DNA of 64,000 bases from Neobacillus notoginsengisoli (GTDB taxonomy: Bacteria; Bacillota; Bacilli; Bacillales; Cytobacillaceae): positions 62,001 to 126,000 of the forward strand of contig NZ_QWEG01000008.1 in NCBI RefSeq assembly GCF_003515685.1, read 5' to 3'. Made by a program: the position numbers and the translations under genes. Below, in pieces: positions 1 to 7,217 of the stretch. The notes beneath the pieces were generated by a model. It worked only from the letters and a program-made list of their open reading frames with translations. It was not told the origin of the DNA and did not search any database. The first letter of the stretch is position 1. Each line of letters opens with the position of its first letter.

Positions 1-1194
1 CTCGTCCCGATGTTTGAGCAGATGGAGGAGCTTGCTTCCATTTTGCGCAAAAAAAGAATGGACCGCGGCGCGATTGATTTCGACTTTAAAGAGTCGCAAG
101 TGCTGGTGGAAGAGGATGGCAAGCCAACTGACGTCGTTCTTCGCGAGCGCTCTGTTGCTGAAAAACTGATTGAGGAGTTCATGCTGGCAGCAAACGAAAC
201 AATCGCCGAGCATTTCCACTGGATGGAAGTTCCATTCATTTACCGGATTCACGAAGATCCGAAGGAAGACAAGCTGCGCAGGTTCTTCGAGTTCATTACA
301 AACTTCGGCTATTTTGTCAGGGGAACAGCCAACGATGTCCATCCGCGCGCCCTTCAGAGTATTATTGAAGAAGTCCGGGGCAAGCCGGAAGAAATGGTCG
401 TTTCGACGGTCATGCTCCGTTCGATGCAGCAGGCGAAATATTATCCTGAAAGCCTTGGCCACTTTGGGCTTTCAACCGAATTTTACACGCATTTCACGTC
501 CCCGATCCGCCGTTATCCGGACTTGATCGTCCACCGGCTGATCAGGACGTACTTGATCAATGGAAAACTTGATGAGAGAACACGCGAGAAATGGAATGCA
601 CGATTGCCGGAGATTGCCGAGCATACGTCCAAAATGGAACGCCGCTCCGTCGATGCCGAGCGCGAAACGGACGAACTGAAAAAAGCGGAGTACATGGAAG
701 ACAAAATCGGCGAGGAATACGACGGCATCATATCGTCGGTTACAAACTTCGGTATGTTTGTTGAACTGCCGAATACGATTGAAGGCCTTGTCCATGTCAG
801 CTATATGACGGACGATTATTACCGCTATGATGAGCGCCATTTTGCGATGATCGGCGAGCGGACCGGTAACGTGTTCCGGATCGGCGACGAGATTACCGTC
901 CGCGTCATCAACGTCAACAAAGACGAGCGGTCGATCGATTTTGAAATCGTCGGCATGAAAGGCACAAGGCGCGAACGAAGCGGGGAAGGCCGCATCTTCC
1001 GGACGAGCGGTTCCGATAAAAAGCCTGCCAGAGGGAAAGAAGGTAAAAGCCGTTCTGGCGGTTCGGCTTCCAAAAGCATTGGCCGCACAGAACCTGGTGC
1101 TTCCGGGGAAGGCGATAAAGCCAAGAAGAAAAAGAAACGTAAATTCTACGAAAACGCCCCGAAAAATAAGGGCGCGAAGCGGAAGAAGCGGTAA
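1..1194 (+). CDS. rnr: Ribonuclease R, C-terminal part (5' end outside window)
   Basis: The frame is open from base 1, so the gene begins upstream and 397 residues are seen. Ribonuclease R is a processive 3'-5' exoribonuclease that degrades structured RNA and, in other bacteria, helps tmRNA-SmpB destroy non-stop mRNA. The visible part starts inside the RNB catalytic domain; [12 protein letters not shown] is the typical late RNB motif. An S1 RNA-binding domain follows (from about [20 protein letters not shown]), then a long Lys/Arg-rich tail typical of RNase R. The downstream neighbours smpB and ssrA fit the usual Firmicute order. A hairpin and short T-run follow the stop. Confidence 0.95.
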   Translation, partial: LVPMFEQMEELASILRKKRMDRGAIDFDFKESQVLVEEDGKPTDVVLRERSVAEKLIEEFMLAANETIAEHFHWMEVPFIYRIHEDPKEDKLRRFFEFITNFGYFVRGTANDVHPRALQSIIEEVRGKPEEMVVSTVMLRSMQQAKYYPESLGHFGLSTEFYTHFTSPIRRYPDLIVHRLIRTYLINGKLDERTREKWNARLPEIAEHTSKMERRSVDAERETDELKKAEYMEDKIGEEYDGIISSVTNFGMFVELPNTIEGLVHVSYMTDDYYRYDERHFAMIGERTGNVFRIGDEITVRVINVNKDERSIDFEIVGMKGTRRERSGEGRIFRTSGSDKKPARGKEGKSRSGGSASKSIGRTEPGASGEGDKAKKKKKRKFYENAPKNKGAKRKKR

Positions 1195-1222
1195 GAGCCT
1201 GCTGGCATTTTAGCGGAAAGAT

Positions 1223-1249
1223 AGAGGGCCTCATTGAGGCTCTCTTTCG
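1223..1249 (+). terminator. Intrinsic terminator after rnr
   Basis: A 9-bp stem (GAGGGCCTC with GAGGCTCTC, one G-U pair) with a 3-nt loop is followed by TTTC, 30 bases after the rnr stop. It separates rnr from the repeat array downstream. The T-run is short, so termination may be partial. Confidence 0.6.
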
Positions 1250-1280
1250 TTCTCTTTTTGCAAAAACGGTGCCTTGGATG

Positions 1281-1400
1281 AATTGGATAATAAATGTACG
1301 GAATTGGATAATAAAACGTAAAAATTGGATAATAAAAGGGCCTAATTGGATAATAAACAGCGAAATTTCGCTAATACAAAGACGAAATTGGTAAACATAT
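1281..1400. repeat. 21-bp tandem array, AATTGGATAATAAA type
   Basis: Copies of AATTGGATAATAAA start at 1281, 1302, 1323 and 1344, exactly 21 bp apart. Two degenerate copies follow in the same phase at 1365 and 1386. The remaining 7 bp of each unit vary. The array lies in the rnr-smpB gap after the rnr terminator. Read on the minus strand it would encode a heptapeptide repeat (FIIQFxx), but that frame has no convincing start. It belongs to the 20-21-bp class also seen at 11302, 19333, 38292, 43512 and 58913. The rest of the 1250-1613 gap shows nothing I recognise. Confidence 0.85.
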
Positions 1401-1613
1401 TTATTTCGCAATAAGAACCGGAAACTCCAAATTCAAGTGAATGAAAGGCCGGTTAATAAAGGCGAAAACTGGCTACTGCTGTTTATGATGTTGAATCGTG
1501 ATAAATTTGGATGATTTTTACCGGAATACCCGACGATTAAGCCCTGTACAAAGGCCCATTCATTGTGAGAAGAGAGTTTTTTTGTTAAAATAAAGAAGTA
1601 AGGGGGAGTGTGC

Positions 1614-2081
1614 ATGCCTAAAGGGTTTGGAAAAACGGTCGCACAAAATAAAAAAGCGTACCATGACTATTTTATAGAAGAAACATATGAGGCCGGAATT
1701 GTGCTGCAGGGAACGGAGATTAAATCAATCCGCGCCGGCAAGGTTCAATTGAAGGATTCATATGCGAGGATTCATAACGGCGAGATGTTCCTGTACAGTG
1801 TTCATATTTCCCCGTATGAACAAGGGAACCGCTATAACCATGATCCGGTCAGGCCGCGGAAGCTTCTTTTGCACAAAAGGGAAATAATGAAGCTGCTTGG
1901 CGAAACAAAGGAATCCGGATATGCGCTTGTTCCGCTGAAAATGTACTTGAAAAACGGCTATGCCAAAGTGCTGATCGGCCTGGCAAAAGGGAAGAAGAAA
2001 TACGATAAGCGTGAAGACTTGAAGCAGAAAGAGGCAAAACGCGATATCGAACGCGCCTTCCGCGAACGCCAGAAAATGTAA
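1614..2081 (+). CDS. smpB: SsrA-binding protein SmpB
   Basis: SmpB binds the tRNA-like domain of tmRNA and delivers it to stalled ribosomes for trans-translation. The 155-residue protein has the standard length. It shows the usual blocks: MPKG start, [46 protein letters not shown] and the basic C-terminus ending in RQKM. The ATG at 1614 is chosen over the in-frame GTG at 1608 because AGGGGGAG lies 6-7 nt before it and the N-terminus then matches the family. It is immediately followed by the ssrA promoter and gene, its functional partner. Confidence 0.97.
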   Translation: MPKGFGKTVAQNKKAYHDYFIEETYEAGIVLQGTEIKSIRAGKVQLKDSYARIHNGEMFLYSVHISPYEQGNRYNHDPVRPRKLLLHKREIMKLLGETKESGYALVPLKMYLKNGYAKVLIGLAKGKKKYDKREDLKQKEAKRDIERAFRERQKM

Positions 2082-2097
2082 GGGAAAGTCCTTCCTG

Positions 2098-2125
2098 TTG
2101 AAAAAATCGCTGTTTGTGCTATAAT
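2098..2125 (+). promoter_or_regulatory. Probable sigma-A promoter for ssrA
   Basis: TTGAAA (2098-2103) and TATAAT (2120-2125) are separated by 16 bp. Transcription would start near 2132, about 90 nt before the mature tmRNA 5' end. The leader can fold into three small hairpins (around 2133-2150, 2160-2180 and 2190-2210), consistent with a precursor trimmed by RNase P. A second TATAAT at 2214 lacks a good -35 and sits too close to the mature end. Confidence 0.7.
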
Positions 2126-2223
2126 AAGAATTGTCGCAGGAGATTGCGACGCATAACTTAAGCTCATGCTCTGAGCTTTTCCGACGTCCGGCAAGAGATT
2201 CAATTGCCGCACATATAATAAAT

Positions 2224-2857
2224 GGGGACGCTACGGATTCGACAGGGATAGTTTGAGCTTAGGTTGCGAGTCGAGGGGATCGGCCTCGTAAAAACGTCAA
2301 CGCCTATAACTGGCAAAACTAACAACAACCTAGCTTTCGCAGCTTAATAACTGCATAGCTGTTCGCCCCTCCATCGCCTATGTGGTAGGGTAGCGGACTC
2401 ACTCTTAGTAGGCTACGCCGGATCCCACTGTCTGAGGGAGAAGGAAGAGAACAACCAGGCTAGCTGACCAAACGCCTGTCGACAGGCAAATGGCTCAGCG
2501 AATCGCGAATATGTCGACTACACTCGTAGAAGCCTAAGTGCCGATATCTTTGGACGTGGGTTCGATTAGGAAATAGTCGCCTTGCATAGCAATATGCAAG
2601 TGAAAATCTGGCTTTATCGGTGAAACCTAAGTCGCAACACTTGCGATAAGGCAATGCCGAGCGGTATGTGGAGCAATCCAACAGCCGTGTATCGACTTAT
2701 AGGCTGCCCACTGGGTAGTACTAGGATGCATAATCTGTCCGGGAACCGGGCAAATCTGCATTATGCATAATACGCCAGACGGCCTTCATCAGAAGGTCGA
2801 AGATATAGTCAGTGCCATATCGAAAGAATGGAATAGCACGTCCCACCGTCTCCACCA
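2224..2857 (+). ncRNA. ssrA: tmRNA gene (ssrA), interrupted by an intron in the T-arm
   Basis: tmRNA rescues stalled ribosomes and tags the nascent peptide for proteolysis. The 5' end GGGGACG pairs with CGTCTCC before the 3' ACCA to form the acceptor stem. The tag frame begins with GGC at 2312 and encodes GKTNNNLAFAA, followed by two stop codons (2345-2350); with the charged alanine the tag is AGKTNNNLAFAA, ending AA as protease tags do. The T-arm is broken after GTGGGTTCGAT (2566) and resumes with TCCCAC (2841). Removing 2567-2840 restores the stem GTGGG/CCCAC with a 7-nt loop and gives a 360-nt RNA, the usual Bacillus size. Confidence 0.95.
2567..2840 (+). ncRNA. Putative self-splicing group I intron inside tmRNA
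   Basis: This 274-nt insertion splits the tmRNA T-loop. The 5' exon end CGAT pairs with GTCG at 2576-2579, and the flanking TA/TA pairs extend this to a 6-bp P1 hairpin with a GGAAA loop. The pair at the cleavage site is the expected U-G wobble. The last intron base (2840) is G, as required for omega-G. AGATATAGTC at 2801-2810 matches the conserved 3' core of group I introns. TATAGTC (2804-2810) pairs with GACTTATA (2694-2701), leaving one bulged base, as a P7 helix. Other hairpins include TTGCAT/ATGCAA near 2582 and TGCATAAT/ATTATGCA near 2727-2766. No homing endonuclease frame is present. Splicing itself is inferred. Confidence 0.85.
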
Positions 2858-2880
2858 ATACATAATTGGTGGTTTTTTCT
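2852..2880 (+). terminator. ssrA terminator sharing the tmRNA 3' end
   Basis: CCACCAAT (2852-2859) pairs with ATTGGTGG (2865-2872) and is followed by TTTTTT. The upstream arm includes the mature tmRNA CCA end, so the terminator stem must be opened or trimmed before charging. Confidence 0.85.
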
Positions 2881-2917
2881 TTTTTGTAATCATTTTTAAT
2901 ATAAGGAGACGTTTCTC

Positions 2918-2977
2918 ATGTATCATTTAAAAATGCAAATGATGCACGAAATCCGTCCCTATAAATCAAGAAAATAA
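2918..2977 (+). CDS. Possible 19-residue small protein downstream of ssrA
   Basis: An ATG at 2918 has a strong AAGGAG site 9 nt upstream and opens a 19-codon frame (MYHLKMQMMHEIRPYKSRK) ending at 2977. The last 12 bases overlap the convergent acetyltransferase gene. It lies at the junction between ssrA and the accessory patch, so it may be the surviving start of a lost gene. I recognise no family. Confidence 0.25.
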   Translation: MYHLKMQMMHEIRPYKSRK

Positions 2978-3703
2978 TTCTGGTTTTTCTTTTAGTAAGG
3001 GATATAGCAAGTCCGTCATTTTTACTGTGTCACATACTCTTACTGTTGCATCGCCGAATGTCCCTTTGTACATAACTTGATTATTTAGAAGAATATCTTC
3101 AACCCGATCGTATTTTTCAGAGGTTTGGCCGATATGTCTTCTTTGCGGTGTGGGAATTTCCGTTTTATCCGGTAATATTGTGTAAAGCATTTCGTGAGCA
3201 TCGGTCAATCGGCCTGGTATATCAAGCCATTCCTCGACTCCATGAATATATGTACATCTTCGTAAATCGACTCCGATTAACAAGATGGTTGCCTTCTGAT
3301 CGAGTAATTTCCCCCAACTCGATTCTCGTGCACAAGGTGTGTCAAATTGTTCATTACCCGTAATAAATTCATGGGCCCCTTTTCCCAAGGCAGCTACCGA
3401 ATGTGTTGGATGCCATGAGCGAACAACCCCCGGACGTTTTCGAAACTGTTCTGTTAGTAACCCAACACAAGATGGTGAGTCATTGACATAAAACCGAGGA
3501 TTTTCCGCATTAATATACGACCATGTATGGGTAGGAAAAACCAAAAGACCACTTTTCATATATTCTGAAAGTGCATCAAGAACAGTATCCGCTCCACCCT
3601 CTACCTGCCCGATACTTTTCATTGATGAATGAACAAGTAATGTTCCATTTCCGTCAATTCCCAATTCTTTAAGATGATTTAATAAATCTTGTTTCTTGTA
3701 CAT
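2966..3703 (-). CDS. AAC(3)-family aminoglycoside N-acetyltransferase-like protein
   Basis: A 245-residue member of the Antibiotic_NAT family, whose founding members acetylate the 3-amino group of aminoglycosides with acetyl-CoA. It resembles B. subtilis YokD. Typical blocks are LLVHSSMKSIG near the N-terminus, the VFPTHTWS segment and RSWHPTHSVAALG containing the family's catalytic histidine. The ATG at 3703 is preferred over the longer start at 3736 because AAAGG lies about 9 nt upstream. The surrounding DNA is clearly more AT-rich than the core genes and the next genes are small exporters, which suggests horizontal gain. Whether it confers resistance cannot be read from the sequence. Confidence 0.85.
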   Translation of the reverse strand: MYKKQDLLNHLKELGIDGNGTLLVHSSMKSIGQVEGGADTVLDALSEYMKSGLLVFPTHTWSYINAENPRFYVNDSPSCVGLLTEQFRKRPGVVRSWHPTHSVAALGKGAHEFITGNEQFDTPCARESSWGKLLDQKATILLIGVDLRRCTYIHGVEEWLDIPGRLTDAHEMLYTILPDKTEIPTPQRRHIGQTSEKYDRVEDILLNNQVMYKGTFGDATVRVCDTVKMTDLLYPLLKEKPELFS

Positions 3704-3797
3704 CAAATTCAACCTTTCAATCTTTAAACATACCAAAAGAATACCATATTCGAAAAAGTTGTCTATGTTTTCTCTTCAATGGGACTGCCAAGCATAT

Positions 3798-4145
3798 TTA
3801 GCCTGAAGGGTCATTCTCTGTTACTGTATTTTTACCAGTGTTCAATAAAACAACTCCACCTATAATGAAGATGATTCCTAAAACCTTAAAGTCTGTAAAA
3901 ACTTCGCCCCACACAATGACACTTATGACAGCAGTGATCACTGTTCCTACTCCTGACCAAACAGCGTATGCGATACTCAACGGTATGGTACGCAGGCACA
4001 ATGATAAGCAATAGAACGAGAGTGCATAACCAACAACGACCGCGACAGACGGAATGAGGACTGTAAATCCCTCTGATACTTTGAGCATGGTTGTAGCAAA
4101 AATCTCTGTGATAATTGCAATCGTTAAATATATAGAACCCTTCAT
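3798..4145 (-). CDS. SMR-family multidrug efflux subunit (second gene of pair)
   Basis: A 115-residue small multidrug resistance protein with four predicted membrane helices. Helix 1 carries the essential membrane glutamate (IAIITEIFATTMLK), and the AYAVWSGVGT signature is present. It lies 15 bp after a second SMR gene on the same strand. Paired SMR genes such as EbrA/EbrB usually form an asymmetric heterodimer that exports cationic drugs using proton influx. The slightly longer hydrophilic tail (NTGKNTVTENDPSG) matches the longer member of such pairs. AGAGGAAG precedes the start. Confidence 0.88.
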   Translation of the reverse strand: MKGSIYLTIAIITEIFATTMLKVSEGFTVLIPSVAVVVGYALSFYCLSLCLRTIPLSIAYAVWSGVGTVITAVISVIVWGEVFTDFKVLGIIFIIGGVVLLNTGKNTVTENDPSG

Positions 4146-4160
4146 ATTTCTTCCTCTTTC

Positions 4161-4472
4161 TTACATATTTAATAAAATCACTCCGCAAATGATAAAGATT
4201 AACCCACAGAGCTTTTTGCCATTTAAACTCTCTTTATAGATGGCAATCCCAACTAATGCTGTAAGTGCGGTTCCGACTCCTGACCAAATCGCATAAGCAA
4301 CTCCAAGCGGTACCGTCTTTAAACATAACGATAAAGCATAAAAAGCAATGCCATACCCGACGATTAACCCAACAGAAGGCAATATTTTTTTGAAGCCGTT
4401 TGTCGCCTTAAGCATCGAACTGCCAAACACTTCACTGACAATCGAGATTGCTAATAGTAAATAACCATTCAT
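4161..4472 (-). CDS. SMR-family multidrug efflux subunit (first gene of pair)
   Basis: A 103-residue four-helix SMR protein. The conserved glutamate lies in IVSEVFGSSMLK of helix 1, and AYAIWSGVGTALTALVG is the SMR signature in helix 3. AAAGGGA is 6 nt before the ATG. It is first in a two-gene operon with the SMR gene ending at 3798, so the pair probably works as a heterodimer. The substrate (guanidinium or a quaternary cation) is not visible, and no guanidine riboswitch is apparent upstream. Confidence 0.88.
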   Translation of the reverse strand: MNGYLLLAISIVSEVFGSSMLKATNGFKKILPSVGLIVGYGIAFYALSLCLKTVPLGVAYAIWSGVGTALTALVGIAIYKESLNGKKLCGLIFIICGVILLNM

Positions 4473-4488
4473 AGAATTCCCTTTCTTT

Positions 4489-4668
4489 TTGCCTTACTCA
4501 TTTACCCCTTCTTTTTCAAAAGCGCTACATGAGACTTTATTAAAAGAATGCCTACATTTTACTTACCGAAATGCTGTAAATCAACTATACATACTTGGAC
4601 CACCAATGGCATTTTATGATATTGGTGACGGTCTAGGTAAATACCCTATATATTTAGAAAAAAATTAA
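4489..4668 (+). pseudogene. Possible coding remnant in the 4473-4795 gap
   Basis: A frame of 59 codons is open from 4489 to the TAA at 4666. Its end reads like protein (ILGPPMAFYDIGDGLGKYP). There is no start codon with a ribosome binding site. It may be the 3' tail of a deleted gene or a chance frame in AT-rich DNA. The rest of the gap shows nothing I recognise. Confidence 0.2.
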
Positions 4669-4795
4669 TAGGGACAATTTTATCAAAATTAAAGCAAGGC
4701 ATTGGATACTTTTTCAAATAAACATAAATGCTCAGTTTGCATATAATCAATTTAGGGAATGATAACAAAAAATAGGAATTATTAGGTGGAAAAAC

Positions 4796-5005
4796 ATGGA
4801 CGGATTGAATAAATGGCTTTATAATAAGAATAAATTGGAAATTGAGGTGATTGATATGTCACAGTTGGACGTTTTAGAGAGGGTAACTACAGATCCTTCT
4901 GTAAAAGAGCCGAAAAAAATTGATGTGACCGCTATCCGTAGGAAACTCGCCGTTACTACTCTGCCTGGGAGTTCGTTGGTAGAACTTTATAAAGAGGGAA
5001 AATAG
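4796..5005 (+). CDS. Small protein upstream of PIN-domain protein (possible antitoxin)
   Basis: A 69-codon frame with AGGTGG 6 nt before the ATG. A second start at 4856 (MSQLDVLERV) has GAGGTG 6 nt upstream and would give 49 residues, so either may be used. The protein is hydrophilic with no recognised fold. It ends 2 bp before the TTG start of a PIN-domain protein, so the two are almost certainly co-transcribed. A small partner just before a PIN nuclease suggests a toxin-antitoxin or regulator pair. That is inference from arrangement only. Confidence 0.6.
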   Translation: MDGLNKWLYNKNKLEIEVIDMSQLDVLERVTTDPSVKEPKKIDVTAIRRKLAVTTLPGSSLVELYKEGK

Positions 5006-5007
5006 CC

Positions 5008-5751
5008 TTGAAAAATGTCCTAGAATATGAAGAAGCGCTGGGTATTGATTTTGGACAAGCATCCATTTGTCTTGATGCTTGTTTTATTTTGGCTTTTCTA
5101 GACAGTAATGACTTTCGTGGCGATGCGGTAGGTAACCTAATGGCTAAGTGGCAAGCTGACGGGGTAGAAAAAATCGGTATCCCCTATCAGGTGCACAGTG
5201 AAGTTATACATAACCTATTTAAAAATAATGTAATAAAAGCATTGGTCGCTGCGAAAAAGTTTCAGCTAAATCAGATAAAAAGCAGGAAAATAAAGTATAG
5301 TCTGACCGAGGAAGAAAGGCTTTTTGGTGGGCAAAAAGTTACACAAGATTTACTTAGATTTGCTCCAATGCAAACCATAACTGAAATTATTAATGGCAGA
5401 AGAGCTTCCGTACCTGTTTCAAATATCTTGAAGGAATATAAAAAGATTTTTCCAAAGTCTCGCCCATCGTTAACTTCTATTTATAAGTCTGCTCTTGATA
5501 AAATGAATCAGTTTATAAGTACCTTAACCAATGATTTTGGTTTTAAAGTTGAATGGCTAGTATTGGACCAGAATATCACAGATATAGCCGAATCCTATAT
5601 GACCCTTTTTCAACTTGAAATATTTGATGCAATGCATTTAGCAAGTTCTCAATATAATTATTATCATTATTTTGCAACATTAGATCGAGACTTTGTCCAT
5701 ACTTTATATGACAGCGAAAAATTAACTTTAAAAATCGTCAACATAGCTTAA
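5008..5751 (+). CDS. PIN-domain protein, putative ribonuclease
   Basis: A 247-residue protein starting at TTG, 2 bp after the preceding stop and with AGAGGG upstream. PIN domains are metal-dependent RNases that use a cluster of acidic residues. Candidate residues are the Asp in SICLDACFILAFLDSND near the N-terminus, the Glu in YQVHSEVIHN, the Asp in LEIFDAMHLAS and the Asp residues in FATLDRDFVHT near the C-terminus. It is longer than a typical VapC toxin (about 130 residues), with an extra helical insert of roughly 100 residues between the second and third motifs. The gene is AT-rich and part of the accessory patch after ssrA. Confidence 0.7.
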   Translation: MKNVLEYEEALGIDFGQASICLDACFILAFLDSNDFRGDAVGNLMAKWQADGVEKIGIPYQVHSEVIHNLFKNNVIKALVAAKKFQLNQIKSRKIKYSLTEEERLFGGQKVTQDLLRFAPMQTITEIINGRRASVPVSNILKEYKKIFPKSRPSLTSIYKSALDKMNQFISTLTNDFGFKVEWLVLDQNITDIAESYMTLFQLEIFDAMHLASSQYNYYHYFATLDRDFVHTLYDSEKLTLKIVNIA

Positions 5752-5839
5752 CCGTCTACTTGTTCGAGATGTTTCTTTTTACTAACACCACAACTGAGTA
5801 TTTTTAAATTCACCCCAGATATACTATGGCGTAGGTAAC

Positions 5840-5872
5840 AGCCAAGCCCGGCGATAATGGGCTTGGCTTTTC
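5840..5872 (+). terminator. Terminator after PIN gene
   Basis: AGCCAAGCCC (5840-5849) pairs perfectly with GGGCTTGGCT (5859-5868) and is followed by TTTT. The stem and the TAATGGGCTTGG side match the terminator at 11623-11657, so the two flank the sucrose locus. The rest of 5752-6078 contains no other feature I can support. Confidence 0.8.
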
Positions 5873-6078
5873 TGATTGTTTTATATTAATTTAACTTTTC
5901 TTAATAACCGCCACATCAGGTAACGAGCGCTTCCCGCTGTTCTGCCCTTTATTTTGCCAAAATAACCTGGAGAATGAGTTGCAAGTGGAATACGGGAATC
6001 GTCCCCAAGTTCACACGGCTTACTCGTTGCTATATAATAGAGGCATCGAAAATGAGCGGGAGACAGGTGATTGATAGA

Positions 6079-7068
6079 ATGAGTGTTACGATTAATGATA
6101 TCGCGGAGCTGGCGGGGGTGGCGAAGAGTACGGTTTCGCGTTATTTGAATGGCGGGAATGTGAGTGAAAAGACGAAGGCAAGGATTCGCAAAGTCATTGA
6201 GGAAACGAATTATGAGCCGAATTCGTTTGCCCAGAGTCTGAAAGCGAAAAAGACGAACTTCATTGGTGTCATTGCACCGACGCTGGATTCGTTTGTTACG
6301 TCTACTGTTTTGATGGCGATTGATGAGGAATTGAGAAAACGTGATTATTCGACGCTGATCATTAGTACTAGCAAGCATGTGGACCGGGAAATTGAAAGCC
6401 TCGTCAGCCTTTCGCGCCAAAAGGTCGATGGGATCATCCTGGTTGCGACGGGGGTCACTGACAAGCATATTGAGACGATTCATTCGATTGATATTCCGGT
6501 TCTGATTGTTGCCCAGGAAGCGGATCAATTCAATTGCATCATCAATGATGATTATCAGGCGGGCTTTGAGATGGGCAAATACATTGGTGGAAAAGGGCAT
6601 ACATCTGTTGCGTATCTAGGTGTGACCGAGAGTGATATAGCTGTTGGGCAAAAGCGGAAACAAGGTGTTATTCAGGGTCTTACAGAGGGTGGAGTAAGAG
6701 ATATCAAAACCTTCTTAACAGAGTTCAATTTCCAGGATGCTTCAAGAGTTACGCAGGAGCTGCTCGATGGATTTAAACCTTCAGCCATCATTTGTGCAAC
6801 AGACACGATTGCCTTCGGTGCTTTAAAGACGCTTTTACGGCTTGGCAAAAAGGTGCCTGAAGATGTATCGCTTGCGGGCTTTGGCGGTTATACCATTTCT
6901 GAAGTGATCCACCCGTCGATGACCACGATCCGGTTTCATAATGAAGCGACAGGCAAAATGGCGGCAAAGACGATTATCAAAATGACGGATGGGGAAGAGG
7001 TACCGCGGCTTCAAGTTTCAAGCTATACGTTTATTGAAGGGGAAAGCGTGAAAAAAGCAAAGGGATGA
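6079..7068 (+). CDS. scrR: LacI-family repressor of the sucrose operon
   Basis: A 329-residue LacI/GalR regulator. The N-terminal helix-turn-helix (VTINDIAELAGVAKSTVSRYLNG, residues 2-24) is followed by the hinge and a periplasmic-binding-protein-like effector domain (from about KTNFIGVIAP). The ATG at 6079 is chosen because the protein then begins exactly at the HTH and AGGTG lies 9 nt upstream; an ATG at 6052 would add nine residues. Located just upstream of the sucrose PTS genes, it probably binds the two GGAACCGGTTCC sites at 7125 and 7181 and is released by a sucrose-derived ligand. It may also repress itself, but no such site is seen before it. Confidence 0.9.
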   Translation: MSVTINDIAELAGVAKSTVSRYLNGGNVSEKTKARIRKVIEETNYEPNSFAQSLKAKKTNFIGVIAPTLDSFVTSTVLMAIDEELRKRDYSTLIISTSKHVDREIESLVSLSRQKVDGIILVATGVTDKHIETIHSIDIPVLIVAQEADQFNCIINDDYQAGFEMGKYIGGKGHTSVAYLGVTESDIAVGQKRKQGVIQGLTEGGVRDIKTFLTEFNFQDASRVTQELLDGFKPSAIICATDTIAFGALKTLLRLGKKVPEDVSLAGFGGYTISEVIHPSMTTIRFHNEATGKMAAKTIIKMTDGEEVPRLQVSSYTFIEGESVKKAKG

Positions 7069-7079
7069 GAGCGTTTTCA
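7066..7079. promoter_or_regulatory. cre-like CcpA site
   Basis: TGAGAGCGTTTTCA matches the Bacillus catabolite-responsive element TGWAARCGYTWWCW with one mismatch. It overlaps the scrR stop codon and lies about 60 bp upstream of the first scr operator, a plausible place for carbon catabolite control of the sucrose operon. Confidence 0.55.
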
Positions 7080-7124
7080 GAAAAGGGTTGCTAAATTCGA
7101 AAAGCTGTATTAGAATGAATTTGT

Positions 7125-7192
7125 GGAACCGGTTCCGATTCCGATGGTTTTTGCTATTATAATTTTTTTTACATGCTGTTGGAACCGGTTCC
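7125..7192 (+). promoter_or_regulatory. scrA promoter with two LacI-type operators
   Basis: Two identical 12-bp palindromes, GGAACCGGTTCC, lie at 7125-7136 and 7181-7192, 56 bp apart. A TATAAT (7158-7163) lies between them with no strong -35. The arrangement suits repression by a looping LacI-family dimer of dimers: one operator covers the -35 region and the other the early transcribed region. Confidence 0.85.
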
Positions 7193-7217
7193 AAATCAAA
7201 TGAGGGGGAATTAGAGC

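Noticed and set aside
2460-2681. Homing endonuclease or other protein in the tmRNA intron
   Set aside because: The 73-codon minus-strand frame overlaps the tmRNA exon and has no LAGLIDADG, GIY-YIG or HNH motif.
5760-5860. attR site formed by integration at ssrA
   Set aside because: No repeat of the ssrA 3' sequence CCCACCGTCTCCACCA is visible at the far end of the accessory patch.
5881-6600. Minus-strand gene of 239 codons opposite scrR
   Set aside because: It mirrors the scrR frame, has no family features and no ribosome site; scrR is a clear LacI-family gene.
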